Made by a program: the position numbers and the translations under genes. 32,210 nt of DNA, taken from Planctomycetaceae bacterium. Its GTDB lineage: Bacteria; Planctomycetota; UBA8742; UBA2392; JABWBM01. Each line of letters starts with the position of its first letter. Positions within the stretch are counted from its first letter, which is position 1. Shown here one piece after another: positions 24,401-31,893 of the stretch. The notes under the pieces were generated by a model, which had not been told where the DNA came from, searched no databases, and saw only the letters and a program-made list of their open reading frames with translations. The stretch spans positions 1-32,210 of the forward strand of contig JABWBM010000017.1 of assembly GCA_013360495.1 (NCBI GenBank), in the 5' to 3' direction.

Positions 24401-26665
24401 TACGGCTACTTCGAGGTGCATTTCAAATTGCGCTACGTCGATGAAGCCGAACCCCTTGTCGACCGGCGCTTCAAGATCGGATTCATTCCGGAATCGTTGC
24501 TCAAGGAAGGCGCTACCGGAGAACTCGGCGTTGTGCTCGATCATGCATCGACCAAACAGCTTCGCGTTTTCGACACTCTCGACAAGCTCGGCATTGGCCG
24601 CATCGCCGTGCCGCTCTTCGCGGATGGGACCATGGTTGACGCGAAGAGCTATGCGAACCAGTCCTATGTGACCGAGTTCGACTATCTGCTGCGCGCTCTG
24701 CCCCGCGTTCACAAGACCGGCATCTTTGCCGACATCCCCGATGTCATCGATACGCTCTACCGTCAAGACGGCGCGAGCCCGGTGTATTCCGATACGTCGC
24801 GCGATGAATGGCGCGAGCTGATCACCGTCGCCCAGACGCACTGGCGCGACCGCTTCGACAGCTATCAGGCCGGAGCGGGCGGCGACATGAGCTACGTCGA
24901 TTTTTCCGGACGTCCGGCGCAGGCCCTCGACAATATCGGCGATGTCTCAAAGCAAAACGGCCATGAGTGGGCGCAACTCGAACTTCCCGTGCGGCTTCTC
25001 GCCGGGACGGAACAGCAAGGCGCTCTCGAAGCCATGACTCGCAGCTTCCATGACCAACGCTGGAAGGCTGCGCTCGCGGCGCAGGCCAAAGAGGTCAACG
25101 ACGCGCTTCAAAACGGTCTCAAGGTTGACGAACGCAAAGCTCTGGAAGACGCCAAACAGCCGCTCGTATTGCTCAAGAAGAACGAACGGGTCTCGTTCTT
25201 CCTGCCGGCTAACCTCACGGTGGAAGACGCCAAGACCGCGCTCAAGGATTACCTCGACCGTATGGCGCGTTTCGAAAACGTGCTGGGCGATGACGCCCCG
25301 TCATCGCTCGCCAATGCCCGGACATTGATCGGCGGCGGCACCGTTCCCTTCGCGTCGTTCGCGGGAGCGTACTCCAAACACGCGGACCATACGCTGGTGA
25401 TCGAGATCAAACGCGTGGACGAGGACGAAGACGTGGACTTCGGCATGCAGCTCACGGACCTTACCGAAAAGGTCGTGATGGCCAAGAGCCTTGGGTTTTC
25501 GCGCATCTTCGTGAATCGTCTGCGCAGTTCTTCAGAGGAACCCGACGGTCTGCTTTCGCGCGACAATTATGCGCTCCCCGCGTTCTATGCCTATCGCACG
25601 CTCAACGGCGCGCTCTCGGGCAAGCAGCATGTGCCCGGCCTCAAGCTCCCATTGCAGGGTGGATTGAAGCACGATTTCTTCCGTAGCCAGGATGGCAAAG
25701 AGCTGACTTTCATTGTGTTCCCTGGCGAGCAGGACACCACGGTTAAGCTTCCGTTCGGCAACGACGCCTTCCGCGTCGACCTGATGGGGAACAAGGTGCC
25801 TCTGCCTTCAGCCATGAAGGTGAACGCGATGGGCATCAAGTCCGAGTCCGGATCCATCGACGTGATGATTCCGGCAAAGCGGCTCGGCAGCGGTTCGATG
25901 CCGATCTTCATCACCGGTATCGATTCGCGCCTGATGAATACCACGCTGAGCGTCAAGCTCGACAACCCGGTGGTCGACGCCGAGGAGCGCGACAACTCCC
26001 GCGCGCTGCAGGTCACGAATACCTTCGACGTTCCCATCCGCGTCAATCTACAGATACCGCTTCAGGGCGCCAGCGACGCCATGGACGTCACCCGTGACGC
26101 CCGGTTCAAAGACACCAACGGCAAGGATATCGGCGACGACGCGAAAGCCTTCGACAAATTCGAGACCGTCGAATTGCAACCCGGCGAGACGAAGAGTTTC
26201 CAGTTCCAGATCCGGCCACGCTCCACCATGAAGACGGGTATGCGCGTGATCCCCGTGACGTTGCGGATCGAGGGCCGCGCGAACTACGAAGTCGAGCGCC
26301 GCGTCGAAGTGGACGTTCGTCCATCGGTCTTCGTCGCCAGTTCTTCCATAGCTCAAAGGGGCGCGGACGAACTCGTCGAGCTTTCCTTTAAAGTGCAGAG
26401 CAACAACGCGTCCGCGGAAGGCTTCAACATGTCGGTGACGTTGCCGGGGCTGGACGACTACCCGCGCGCGAAGGGTTTCAAGCTCCCGCCACAAGGATCG
26501 GCGGACGTCGTCGTTCCCGTGGGCCGGTTCAAGCTCTCGCAGCTCGATGGCCAGGTGGTCGGTGTGGCCATCCGCCAGTCGCCGGGCAGGCTCTTCTTCA
26601 ACGTCAATTATGTCATCAAACGCGATGAGATGACCGGCAAGCTGACACTCGTCGAGCAAAAGTAG
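21416..26665 (+). CDS. Large secreted multidomain protein with CBM-like and glycosidase-like regions
   Basis: 1749 aa. The start at 21416 is backed by GAGGAAG; a signal peptide follows (MRKLSLLKCLLTALVPLVAS, cut near AFAQ). Residues about 150-500 are helical. About 503-655 and 660-880 resemble CBM-like beta-sandwiches (YEMSFSYYAENMDSQYAWL; FRKGERSLQIEPNGFNVRL). About 1035-1430 looks like a (beta/alpha)8 glycosidase-type barrel (LGIGRIAVPLFADG; AKSLGFSRIFVNRL; DNYALPAFYAYRTLNGAL). It is followed by a small sandwich with DLMGNKVPLP and MPIFITGIDS, as after GH39-type barrels. Ig-like domains end the protein. Catalytic acids cannot be assigned, so activity is not claimed. The preceding genes are divergent; its stop abuts that of the next gene. 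Confidence 0.72.
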   Translation: MRKLSLLKCLLTALVPLVASSAFAQHVAERYQFGFVAPTREKRGGSWEYHRVDAEGGILGIDQLLASGPVKSLSHFGIEYSSDFAVGVDSGEHYRFHGNKLERAGVIELDDDLGGGLAIGAEWSYRYPARERIKAIVEDPNSIIPVDSTQPESWDIKDLALYEFGKVALPYMRPYRAIEAEISASTRIAFERRILEGVLERTPVDLPEGTLKDPKGFTAEALAALQLGAQAKASLKAVHDDMKERGVAHANHPKLIAWVDWLNARYDELEQATRDAMTADGGLSRGIPVQPDPRKWDKLWPEAEQRLFKLGTASIRALETLGATRYDYAHKAAWLLKEIRRAEAQRVIDEMTLLAYDGKLKEDHFDTYLNDFVILVMCGAEMESLTKLHRNAAIAKIAATEKVIRDEGNAMEAAGAIVQASVMKYLSPSDSAKATEELARIRNATGEAEFKEASEAAMRALLATSKDGLGYLEVLHRIASDKHAKLNWLYELIHLRGSTEESDGREYDFQNDVNNRGLNLRIVTDNELEPAIALEEGATYEMSFSYYAENMDSQYAWLRFVPLDDEGDPLYAAMPPLPPEYEQGEWVPFEFARDPGGSEMQSNRVMGDTGGIWKNFKFTLRDIPPAVDGLSLEVRLNNVTSHGKFYFKDFKIARLEDFFQDDFESAEAGEVPPPMWERTLDPARGFQPWSKLSYNTVDFRKGERSLQIEPNGFNVRLTTRNSFRLESGHAYVFRGGLHTEQMEGMRAYFELMLYDLEYRPVTIDGLLTTEGNNVLRTPYRGDAERSIGWRNVKATDLWYNEQIDLDEFRGDDLRLTDEGKGGIAALDKRPRKDIAFVKVAVVVEGTEPSYHAKVLVDAVELREYPKVTLKLVQKNYDPAKSLLSGGQMDYERILQGRGILYFPEDPPAGQKYHLSIEPTVGGLARKRAGYHFEVVLKDFMGREVLAADTLGEKGLGDIVYSDDKGNISGSGVVPRITLDRLLEETRSGTQSLSTKYGYFEVHFKLRYVDEAEPLVDRRFKIGFIPESLLKEGATGELGVVLDHASTKQLRVFDTLDKLGIGRIAVPLFADGTMVDAKSYANQSYVTEFDYLLRALPRVHKTGIFADIPDVIDTLYRQDGASPVYSDTSRDEWRELITVAQTHWRDRFDSYQAGAGGDMSYVDFSGRPAQALDNIGDVSKQNGHEWAQLELPVRLLAGTEQQGALEAMTRSFHDQRWKAALAAQAKEVNDALQNGLKVDERKALEDAKQPLVLLKKNERVSFFLPANLTVEDAKTALKDYLDRMARFENVLGDDAPSSLANARTLIGGGTVPFASFAGAYSKHADHTLVIEIKRVDEDEDVDFGMQLTDLTEKVVMAKSLGFSRIFVNRLRSSSEEPDGLLSRDNYALPAFYAYRTLNGALSGKQHVPGLKLPLQGGLKHDFFRSQDGKELTFIVFPGEQDTTVKLPFGNDAFRVDLMGNKVPLPSAMKVNAMGIKSESGSIDVMIPAKRLGSGSMPIFITGIDSRLMNTTLSVKLDNPVVDAEERDNSRALQVTNTFDVPIRVNLQIPLQGASDAMDVTRDARFKDTNGKDIGDDAKAFDKFETVELQPGETKSFQFQIRPRSTMKTGMRVIPVTLRIEGRANYEVERRVEVDVRPSVFVASSSIAQRGADELVELSFKVQSNNASAEGFNMSVTLPGLDDYPRAKGFKLPPQGSADVVVPVGRFKLSQLDGQVVGVAIRQSPGRLFFNVNYVIKRDEMTGKLTLVEQK

Positions 26666-27034
26666 TCACTTGCGGGGCGGCGTACCGTCGGGCGTCTTTT
26701 GCACCCGCGTCGATGCATCGTCGCTGACGCCCGGCGCCCGGACGGATTCACCGCTCGTGACCTGCGGGATTCGCCCCGACTCACCCCGCGCCACCATGCC
26801 GATCACATTGGCGGCCACAAGTTGGACGTGGCCGCATTCGTTGCAGGTGATAACCGCGCAGGGGATTCCGTGATCGATTTTCACTGTTCGGTCGGCGACG
26901 TCGTATGTTGGCATGGAGCAAAGTGACTTATTGATGCGCAGCGTCTTCTCGCCCTTGCAGATCGGACAGCCCCCGCCCATGTGGCGGCTCATCCAGCGCA
27001 CGATGATGGATATTTGATGGGCGTCGAGCGACAT
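26666..27034 (-). CDS. Small zinc-ribbon protein
   Basis: 122 aa. Two CxxC knuckles, CPIC (23-26) and CNEC (63-66), with VITCNECGHVQLVAANVIGM, resemble small Zn-ribbon proteins of unknown function. The C-terminal 40 residues are Ser/Thr/Pro-rich and disordered. The start at 27034 has GGAG 5 nt upstream. A 411-residue open frame extends upstream to 27901, but that extension lies antisense to the HEAT-like gene and has no domain. Its TGA lies directly next to the TAG of the 1749-aa gene. Confidence 0.7.
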   Translation of the reverse strand: MSLDAHQISIIVRWMSRHMGGGCPICKGEKTLRINKSLCSMPTYDVADRTVKIDHGIPCAVITCNECGHVQLVAANVIGMVARGESGRIPQVTSGESVRAPGVSDDASTRVQKTPDGTPPRK

Positions 27035-27130
27035 GGGTCTCCAGATTTCTGGCACAAAAAGTTGGATTATAACGGCGTTCCCGGCGCAGTCCACGACGAC
27101 AAGCCGGTCTTGGAGTGTTAACATACTGAC

Positions 27131-29341
27131 ATGCCGCGCCGCTCTCTTATGTTTTTGGCGCTGATCGCCGTCCTCGCCTGCCCGGGCGCGGCGTTTGCCC
27201 ATTCGATCGAGCGCAACACAAGTTTTATGCGTCTCGACCTCGACGCCGACGCGGTGCTTGCGGTGGAGGTGAAGCGCCCATTCAGCCTGAACAAAGGCGC
27301 GCTGCTTGAGGTGCTCGACGTTTTCCGCGCGCCCAAGGACATCGTCAAAGGCGCTGTTCTCGAAACCGCAGATCGCATACGGGGCGTGAACGACGGCACT
27401 TACGGGGAGGGTGTGTGCTTCGCCTTCCTCAAGCGTCATAACGGCGCATGGTACACGGTGATGGGCAATTACCTGAGCCACACGCGCAAGCGCGCCGATG
27501 TCGATGCCGATCATCAATACAATTTTCTCGGCAGTCTTGTCACTGCGAAGCAGATTCAGGACGCTCTCGACGCGCACAAAGAACTCGCGCCCGCTCACGC
27601 GCGTTTTGTCAAAGCTGGCGCGCAACCCGCCGATACGCCTCTTGCAGACGAGCGTCCGCCGGTCTACCGCCGCTGGCTCGCGAGCGGTAATCCCCTGCTT
27701 GGTGTGTCTGCGCTGGTGGACGCCTATGAAATCGCCGATGAAGCGAAACCGCTCTTCGGCGGGAATCCACGCCCACTGCCACAAGATTTCATCGACGAGC
27801 TTTCCGCCGTCGCTGTCGACGGCCTCAAGCATGACAACCAATGGGTGCAGTCGGCGGCGCTCGCCATCCTCGAGCGCGTCGGCGTGCCGCAGGACGCTCA
27901 TGACGCGCTATCGCGTATCGCGAGGCTCAAGCCCGGCGAGCACCTCACCATCGTGCGGCAGGAAACCTACCGCTACTTTGGCACCGTGCCGAAGCTTGCG
28001 GAGTCTGATTTGCAACTGTTGATGACGGGCCTGCTCGACCCGAGCCTTGCCGACCCGGTTAACGACTTCGCCGCCGAGGGCGTGCGGAACGCCGCCAAGC
28101 GTCCTGAAAATGTCCCGGCGCTGGTGGCGACGCTGAAGTTGATGTTCATGGAAAAGGACGCGGCGTCGCAGTTGGCGGCTGCCCGCGCCGCTCAAAGCAT
28201 CGGCACGGACGAGGCATATACGCTTCTCTTTGAAGCGTTGACAAGCGCGCGGACGCCGGCGATTCGAGACGAGTATGTCCGGCGGCTGGCTGGCTGGGCG
28301 AACAAGCTCAACCTCAACAATCTCTGTGCGCTCGTCGATCAAGACCGCGCCGAGAGCTATCTTGGCTCCGACGCAACGCTTGCCCTCGACTCTCTGATCG
28401 CCGTTGGAGGCGACGCGGCCAAAAGTTATGTCTCGAAGCTCAGCGTTGAACGCAAGGAAGACCCGCAGATTCTTGGAACAATGGCAGCGCTGGGAAGCCA
28501 AGCTTCGTTGGTGAGATTGCTTGAGTTGGTGGTCCGTGATGGCGAGATGCGAGCGATGGACTACGGCGTTATGGCATTGGAGCGTTTCCCAAAGACCACT
28601 GGGCTGGATGCAGCGACGCTTCAAGCGCTCTACACCACGCTCGACAAGGCGTCAAATACGGGATTTCGTCAGGAGTTGCTGGAAGTGTGGCTTCGCCGCA
28701 AAGACGAGTTTGAGCGTCAAGAGGATATTGGGCTCGTCATGGTGAAGGCACAGGCGACAGTGGAAGCTCTCGTGTTTCTCCGCGCGATAGATGGCGAAAT
28801 GCCATTGAACGCCCTTGAACGATGCATCACGGAAGGAGCGGCGGAGCGGCGCGCAACCGCGATCGAGTATGCCGAGCGCATCGGGTTGGTGGCACTGCTT
28901 CCCGCCATTCGCGCGGTCGAGGCGGGAGATGAATGGCTCCTCGCGTATCGCCGGGCGAGCGCGTTAGCGCATCTCGACAAGGACGATCGAGGCTCGGCGC
29001 TCGCCGCGTTCTTTCACAATGTTCCCCTCGGCCTCTACATCGAGACGCCCTTCGGCCGCTCGCCGCTCGAAGACAGTCTCAATCGGCCAGAATGCTTGCC
29101 GCTGATTCGCCGCCTGATAGAGGAGGGCATCGTCGCGCCGGAACGCGACCCTCTTGGCCGGGCATCTTCCGCCACACGATTGCTCTCGCGCCTTACCGGC
29201 CATTACGACGGCTACGCGGCTGCTCTCGGTCTCGACGCACGTGCGGTCGCGCGCGTGAAGAAGCGTTGGCAGGAATGGTATGACGTATCGAAGGACAAGC
29301 TCGTGTGGGACGCGAGCCTCGGCCGGTTCGACGCGAGGTAG
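27131..29341 (+). CDS. Exported HEAT-like repeat protein
   Basis: 736 aa. The signal peptide (MPRRSLMFLALIAVLACPGA, cut near AFA/HS) is followed by a small N-terminal region with FLKRHNGAWYTVMGNYLSH, then paired-helix HEAT-like repeats from about residue 210 to 620 (WVQSAALAILERVGVPQDAH; NVPALVATLKLMFMEKDAAS; ASLVRLLELVVRDGEMRAM). Likely a periplasmic scaffold; no catalytic motif is seen. No good Shine-Dalgarno is seen at 27131; an ATG at 27149 would shorten the signal. It is divergent from the zinc-ribbon gene and convergent with the kinase gene (28 nt between stops). Confidence 0.72.
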   Translation: MPRRSLMFLALIAVLACPGAAFAHSIERNTSFMRLDLDADAVLAVEVKRPFSLNKGALLEVLDVFRAPKDIVKGAVLETADRIRGVNDGTYGEGVCFAFLKRHNGAWYTVMGNYLSHTRKRADVDADHQYNFLGSLVTAKQIQDALDAHKELAPAHARFVKAGAQPADTPLADERPPVYRRWLASGNPLLGVSALVDAYEIADEAKPLFGGNPRPLPQDFIDELSAVAVDGLKHDNQWVQSAALAILERVGVPQDAHDALSRIARLKPGEHLTIVRQETYRYFGTVPKLAESDLQLLMTGLLDPSLADPVNDFAAEGVRNAAKRPENVPALVATLKLMFMEKDAASQLAAARAAQSIGTDEAYTLLFEALTSARTPAIRDEYVRRLAGWANKLNLNNLCALVDQDRAESYLGSDATLALDSLIAVGGDAAKSYVSKLSVERKEDPQILGTMAALGSQASLVRLLELVVRDGEMRAMDYGVMALERFPKTTGLDAATLQALYTTLDKASNTGFRQELLEVWLRRKDEFERQEDIGLVMVKAQATVEALVFLRAIDGEMPLNALERCITEGAAERRATAIEYAERIGLVALLPAIRAVEAGDEWLLAYRRASALAHLDKDDRGSALAAFFHNVPLGLYIETPFGRSPLEDSLNRPECLPLIRRLIEEGIVAPERDPLGRASSATRLLSRLTGHYDGYAAALGLDARAVARVKKRWQEWYDVSKDKLVWDASLGRFDAR

Positions 29342-29369
29342 AGCGTATCGCACTGGCGATGAAAGCGCT

Positions 29370-31778
29370 CTACTCCATAATCCAGCTTGCGCGCACGCCG
29401 GGGAAAACCACGCGCGCTTCGGTCTGGCCCTTGTCGTTGGAGGTGACAACCACCGTGATCGGTAATAGTTCGGGTTCGCGGAACATGTCCTGCTCTTCGC
29501 GGGCATAGGCAACGTAATTCATGAGGAGAACGGCGTGGCCCTCTGCCTGTGACTGGCGGGCGAGCGCTTCGCTGCGGATGCCGAGGCTTGGGATAGGAGG
29601 CTCGGTGTGGACCTTGACGTTTCGCGCGCGCAGCTCAGCAACGATTTTTTGATGTTCTACAACCGCGCTATCATCCCGGTCGAACATCAAGACAACGACT
29701 GGTACAGAAAGATTTTGGACCGTAGGTACAGGGTCGCGAGCCACAATATTCTTAATGTCATTTTGGATTCCGATTACACCCTGCGCTATACCTGTTGCTG
29801 ACGTACGCCCCGAGGATTGGGAAAAGTATGATTTTTCGACGACATATCTTTCTAATTTATTTACCAGAACGGAAGCTTCGCCATATTTGAGGTCTGCTTG
29901 GAAATGATGCCTGCTCGACCCACTGCCATGGCTTTCCGCGACGCGGAAAATGTCCTTCATCCCGCCCATGAAGAAGAGCCAGATGCCAAGGAAGATAATA
30001 AACACGGTGATGCCGCCGCCGATGGTGCCAGCGAGCGTGGCTGCGACAGAACGCTGTTTACCATGATGGATATTCACGGGATACTCCTTGTCAAAGGCAA
30101 CGGGCGTCAATGGTGGCGCATAGCGTGGCGGATGCGTCGCTGCGACGCTCGCTGGTATGGGGGCGCCGTTATCGACCGGTTCGCCTCCGGCGCGGAAGCT
30201 CGGTAACTCAGCCGGGCGCACGTCGGCAAGCTTGCCTTGGGAAACCGCCCAGCAGAGATAGTCGATGTCAGCGAGCATGGCGCGCGCGCTCGTGTAACGC
30301 TGATCCATCGGCGCCATGGCGCGGCTCACCACGAGCTGCACGGCCCGCGGCACGTTGCGCGAAAAGCGCGAGAGCGAGCCGGAACTCGGGATGTCGCCTT
30401 CAAAGAGGAAGAAGAGCACCGCGCCGATGGCGTAAATGTCGAACTTCGTTGCGTCCACGTCGCGCACGGCTTGACCCGCCATGGACATGCGCACCATATC
30501 CGGGTCGCGGAAATATTCGGTGCCGTGGGTGGTGAGTTGCTGCAACGACTCGAGCGGCGTCATCAGGCCGATGTCCACGAGGTGCAGGTACTCGCCATTG
30601 ATGATGAGATTGTCGGGCTTGATGTCCTTATGGATCACGCCGGCGTCGTGGTACTGCGCGATCAGTTGCAACAACTGATGCGACCAGCCGAGCGCGAGGC
30701 GTTGATATTCGACGTCCGGCGCCTGTTTCGTATCCAACTCGCCCACCACGTCGAGCACGCGCTTGGTCAGCGCGTCGCCACGGTAGTAGGGCATGACGTA
30801 ATAGAAGCTCTTCTTCCCGAGCTGGCTGTCGATAATCAGGCTGAGGCGTTTCGCCAGCTCGACGGCCTGCGATTCGCGCACCACGGCTTCGAGGCGCGAG
30901 CCATCGGCGAGGTCGAAGTGTTTAAGCACGAAGAGTTCTTCGGCCTTGCCGCCCGCCTTGCGCACAATGAAGACCCGTGCCGACGAGCCGCCGGAGGGAA
31001 GCTCATCGACCACATGATAGTGCTCGCGGAAATCGAGTGGCGTGTGCTCGACGTCGGCGTCCTGTTGGATGTAATGCTCGTAACGCGTGGAAAGCTCGTT
31101 CCAGCGACGGCCCATGTGCCGCACAACCTTGCCGAGGCCCCAGGGCCGCGAAATCTGATAAACGGTTTCGCCGAACGCCGTACCTGCAAGCTTCCAGTCA
31201 TTGGCGATGTCGAGCCACATGGCGTGGACGCGGTTTTGGGTTTGCTCCCATCGGTTCGCGGCTTGCGCCTGCAAAACGACCGACATGACAATGCCGTAGC
31301 AGGTCGTCACCAGCGCCACGATCGATCGGCCGAGAAACTGACACAGAGGAACGATGGCGAGAAAGAAGGCAATGATGCCCCAGATAGCGCAAAGAGGGAT
31401 GCCGATAATTAACAGCGCAACGTCACCGCCGCTCATAAGCGGGTCGCCGGGGCGAAGCTCCTTATGCTGCTTGGGGCGGCGCTCGAAGCGGGGGCGGACC
31501 GGCGGCTCGTTATGTGGCCGCGTCGGTTGGCCGGCGTTGCCGCTCTCGTGCATGCGGGTGGCGTGGCGATATTCGCGCTTCTCTTGGTGTGCCTTGGCTT
31601 TTTCTTGAGCTTCGAAGATCGCCTTATCGACTTCTTTAACAGCGTATTTCACGCTCTCGACGGCGCCGCGCACCGCGCCTTCGACGGCCTTCTCGACCTT
31701 TTTGCCGAGGGCTTCAGCGTCGATATTCACATCGACGTGGACGCGTTTGCTGCCGGAACGGTCGTTGCTGTCTTTCAT
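29370..31778 (-). CDS. Transmembrane Ser/Thr protein kinase with periplasmic C-terminal domain
   Basis: 802 aa. An amphipathic N-terminal segment (VDVNIDAEALGKKVEKAVEG) is followed by two TM segments near 120-180 (VALLIIGIPLCAIWGIIAFF; IVALVTTCYGIVMSVVLQAQ). The kinase domain runs about 255-540: GGSSARVF loop, catalytic Lys in ELFVLKHFD, YHDAGVIHKDIKPDNLI (HKD in place of HRD, about 380-382) and HLVDIGLM (DIG in place of DFG). The key residues are retained, so it may be active. A third TM (about 576-605, GGITVFIIFLGIWLFFMGG) leads to a periplasmic alpha/beta domain (VPVVVLMFDRDDSAVVEHQK). The start at 31778 has GGAAG 7 nt upstream. It lies downstream of the sigma-like gene, a pairing common in Planctomycetes-like genomes. 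Confidence 0.85.
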   Translation of the reverse strand: MKDSNDRSGSKRVHVDVNIDAEALGKKVEKAVEGAVRGAVESVKYAVKEVDKAIFEAQEKAKAHQEKREYRHATRMHESGNAGQPTRPHNEPPVRPRFERRPKQHKELRPGDPLMSGGDVALLIIGIPLCAIWGIIAFFLAIVPLCQFLGRSIVALVTTCYGIVMSVVLQAQAANRWEQTQNRVHAMWLDIANDWKLAGTAFGETVYQISRPWGLGKVVRHMGRRWNELSTRYEHYIQQDADVEHTPLDFREHYHVVDELPSGGSSARVFIVRKAGGKAEELFVLKHFDLADGSRLEAVVRESQAVELAKRLSLIIDSQLGKKSFYYVMPYYRGDALTKRVLDVVGELDTKQAPDVEYQRLALGWSHQLLQLIAQYHDAGVIHKDIKPDNLIINGEYLHLVDIGLMTPLESLQQLTTHGTEYFRDPDMVRMSMAGQAVRDVDATKFDIYAIGAVLFFLFEGDIPSSGSLSRFSRNVPRAVQLVVSRAMAPMDQRYTSARAMLADIDYLCWAVSQGKLADVRPAELPSFRAGGEPVDNGAPIPASVAATHPPRYAPPLTPVAFDKEYPVNIHHGKQRSVAATLAGTIGGGITVFIIFLGIWLFFMGGMKDIFRVAESHGSGSSRHHFQADLKYGEASVLVNKLERYVVEKSYFSQSSGRTSATGIAQGVIGIQNDIKNIVARDPVPTVQNLSVPVVVLMFDRDDSAVVEHQKIVAELRARNVKVHTEPPIPSLGIRSEALARQSQAEGHAVLLMNYVAYAREEQDMFREPELLPITVVVTSNDKGQTEARVVFPGVRASWIME

Positions 31779-31789
31779 GGGTATCTTCC

Positions 31790-31819
31790 GTAGCGCCATG
31801 CGAGGGCGCATGGCGTCTT
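31790..31819 (+). repeat. Hairpin repeat E6, next to the kinase Shine-Dalgarno
   Basis: GTAGCGCCATGCG-AGGG-CGCATGGCGTCTT forms a stem with the alternative pairs (GCCATGC/GCATGGC). It ends one base from the GGAAG Shine-Dalgarno (31785-31789) of the kinase gene, so it lies in the mRNA leader if the kinase is read from upstream. Confidence 0.8.
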
Positions 31820-31823
31820 TCAT

Positions 31824-31891
31824 GTCATTCCCGCGAAGGCGGGAATCCAGTCTTTTGTTTGTCTCTGGATTCCCGCCTTCGCGGGAATGAC
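31824..31891. repeat. Perfect 27-bp inverted repeat of ATTCCC-N8-GGGAAT units (dRS3/REPIN-like)
   Basis: The arms 31824-31850 and 31865-31891 are exact reverse complements separated by 14 nt. Each arm contains ATTCCCGC-GAAG-GCGGGAAT, itself a hairpin and a match to ATTCCC-N8-GGGAAT of Neisseria dRS3 elements. It begins 2 nt after the stop of the sigma-like gene on the minus strand. Confidence 0.92.
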
Positions 31892-31893
31892 GG

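Noticed and set aside
27040-27062. Sigma-54-like TGGCAC...TTGG before the HEAT-like gene
   Set aside because: The spacing is one base off and the -12 GC is missing.
27035-27901. N-terminal extension of the zinc-ribbon frame
   Set aside because: The extension is antisense to the HEAT-like gene and has no domain; ATG at 27034 has a good Shine-Dalgarno.
31824-31891. Intrinsic terminator or phage attachment site
   Set aside because: There is no U-tract after the arms and no integrase or phage gene nearby; a repeat element explains the structure better.
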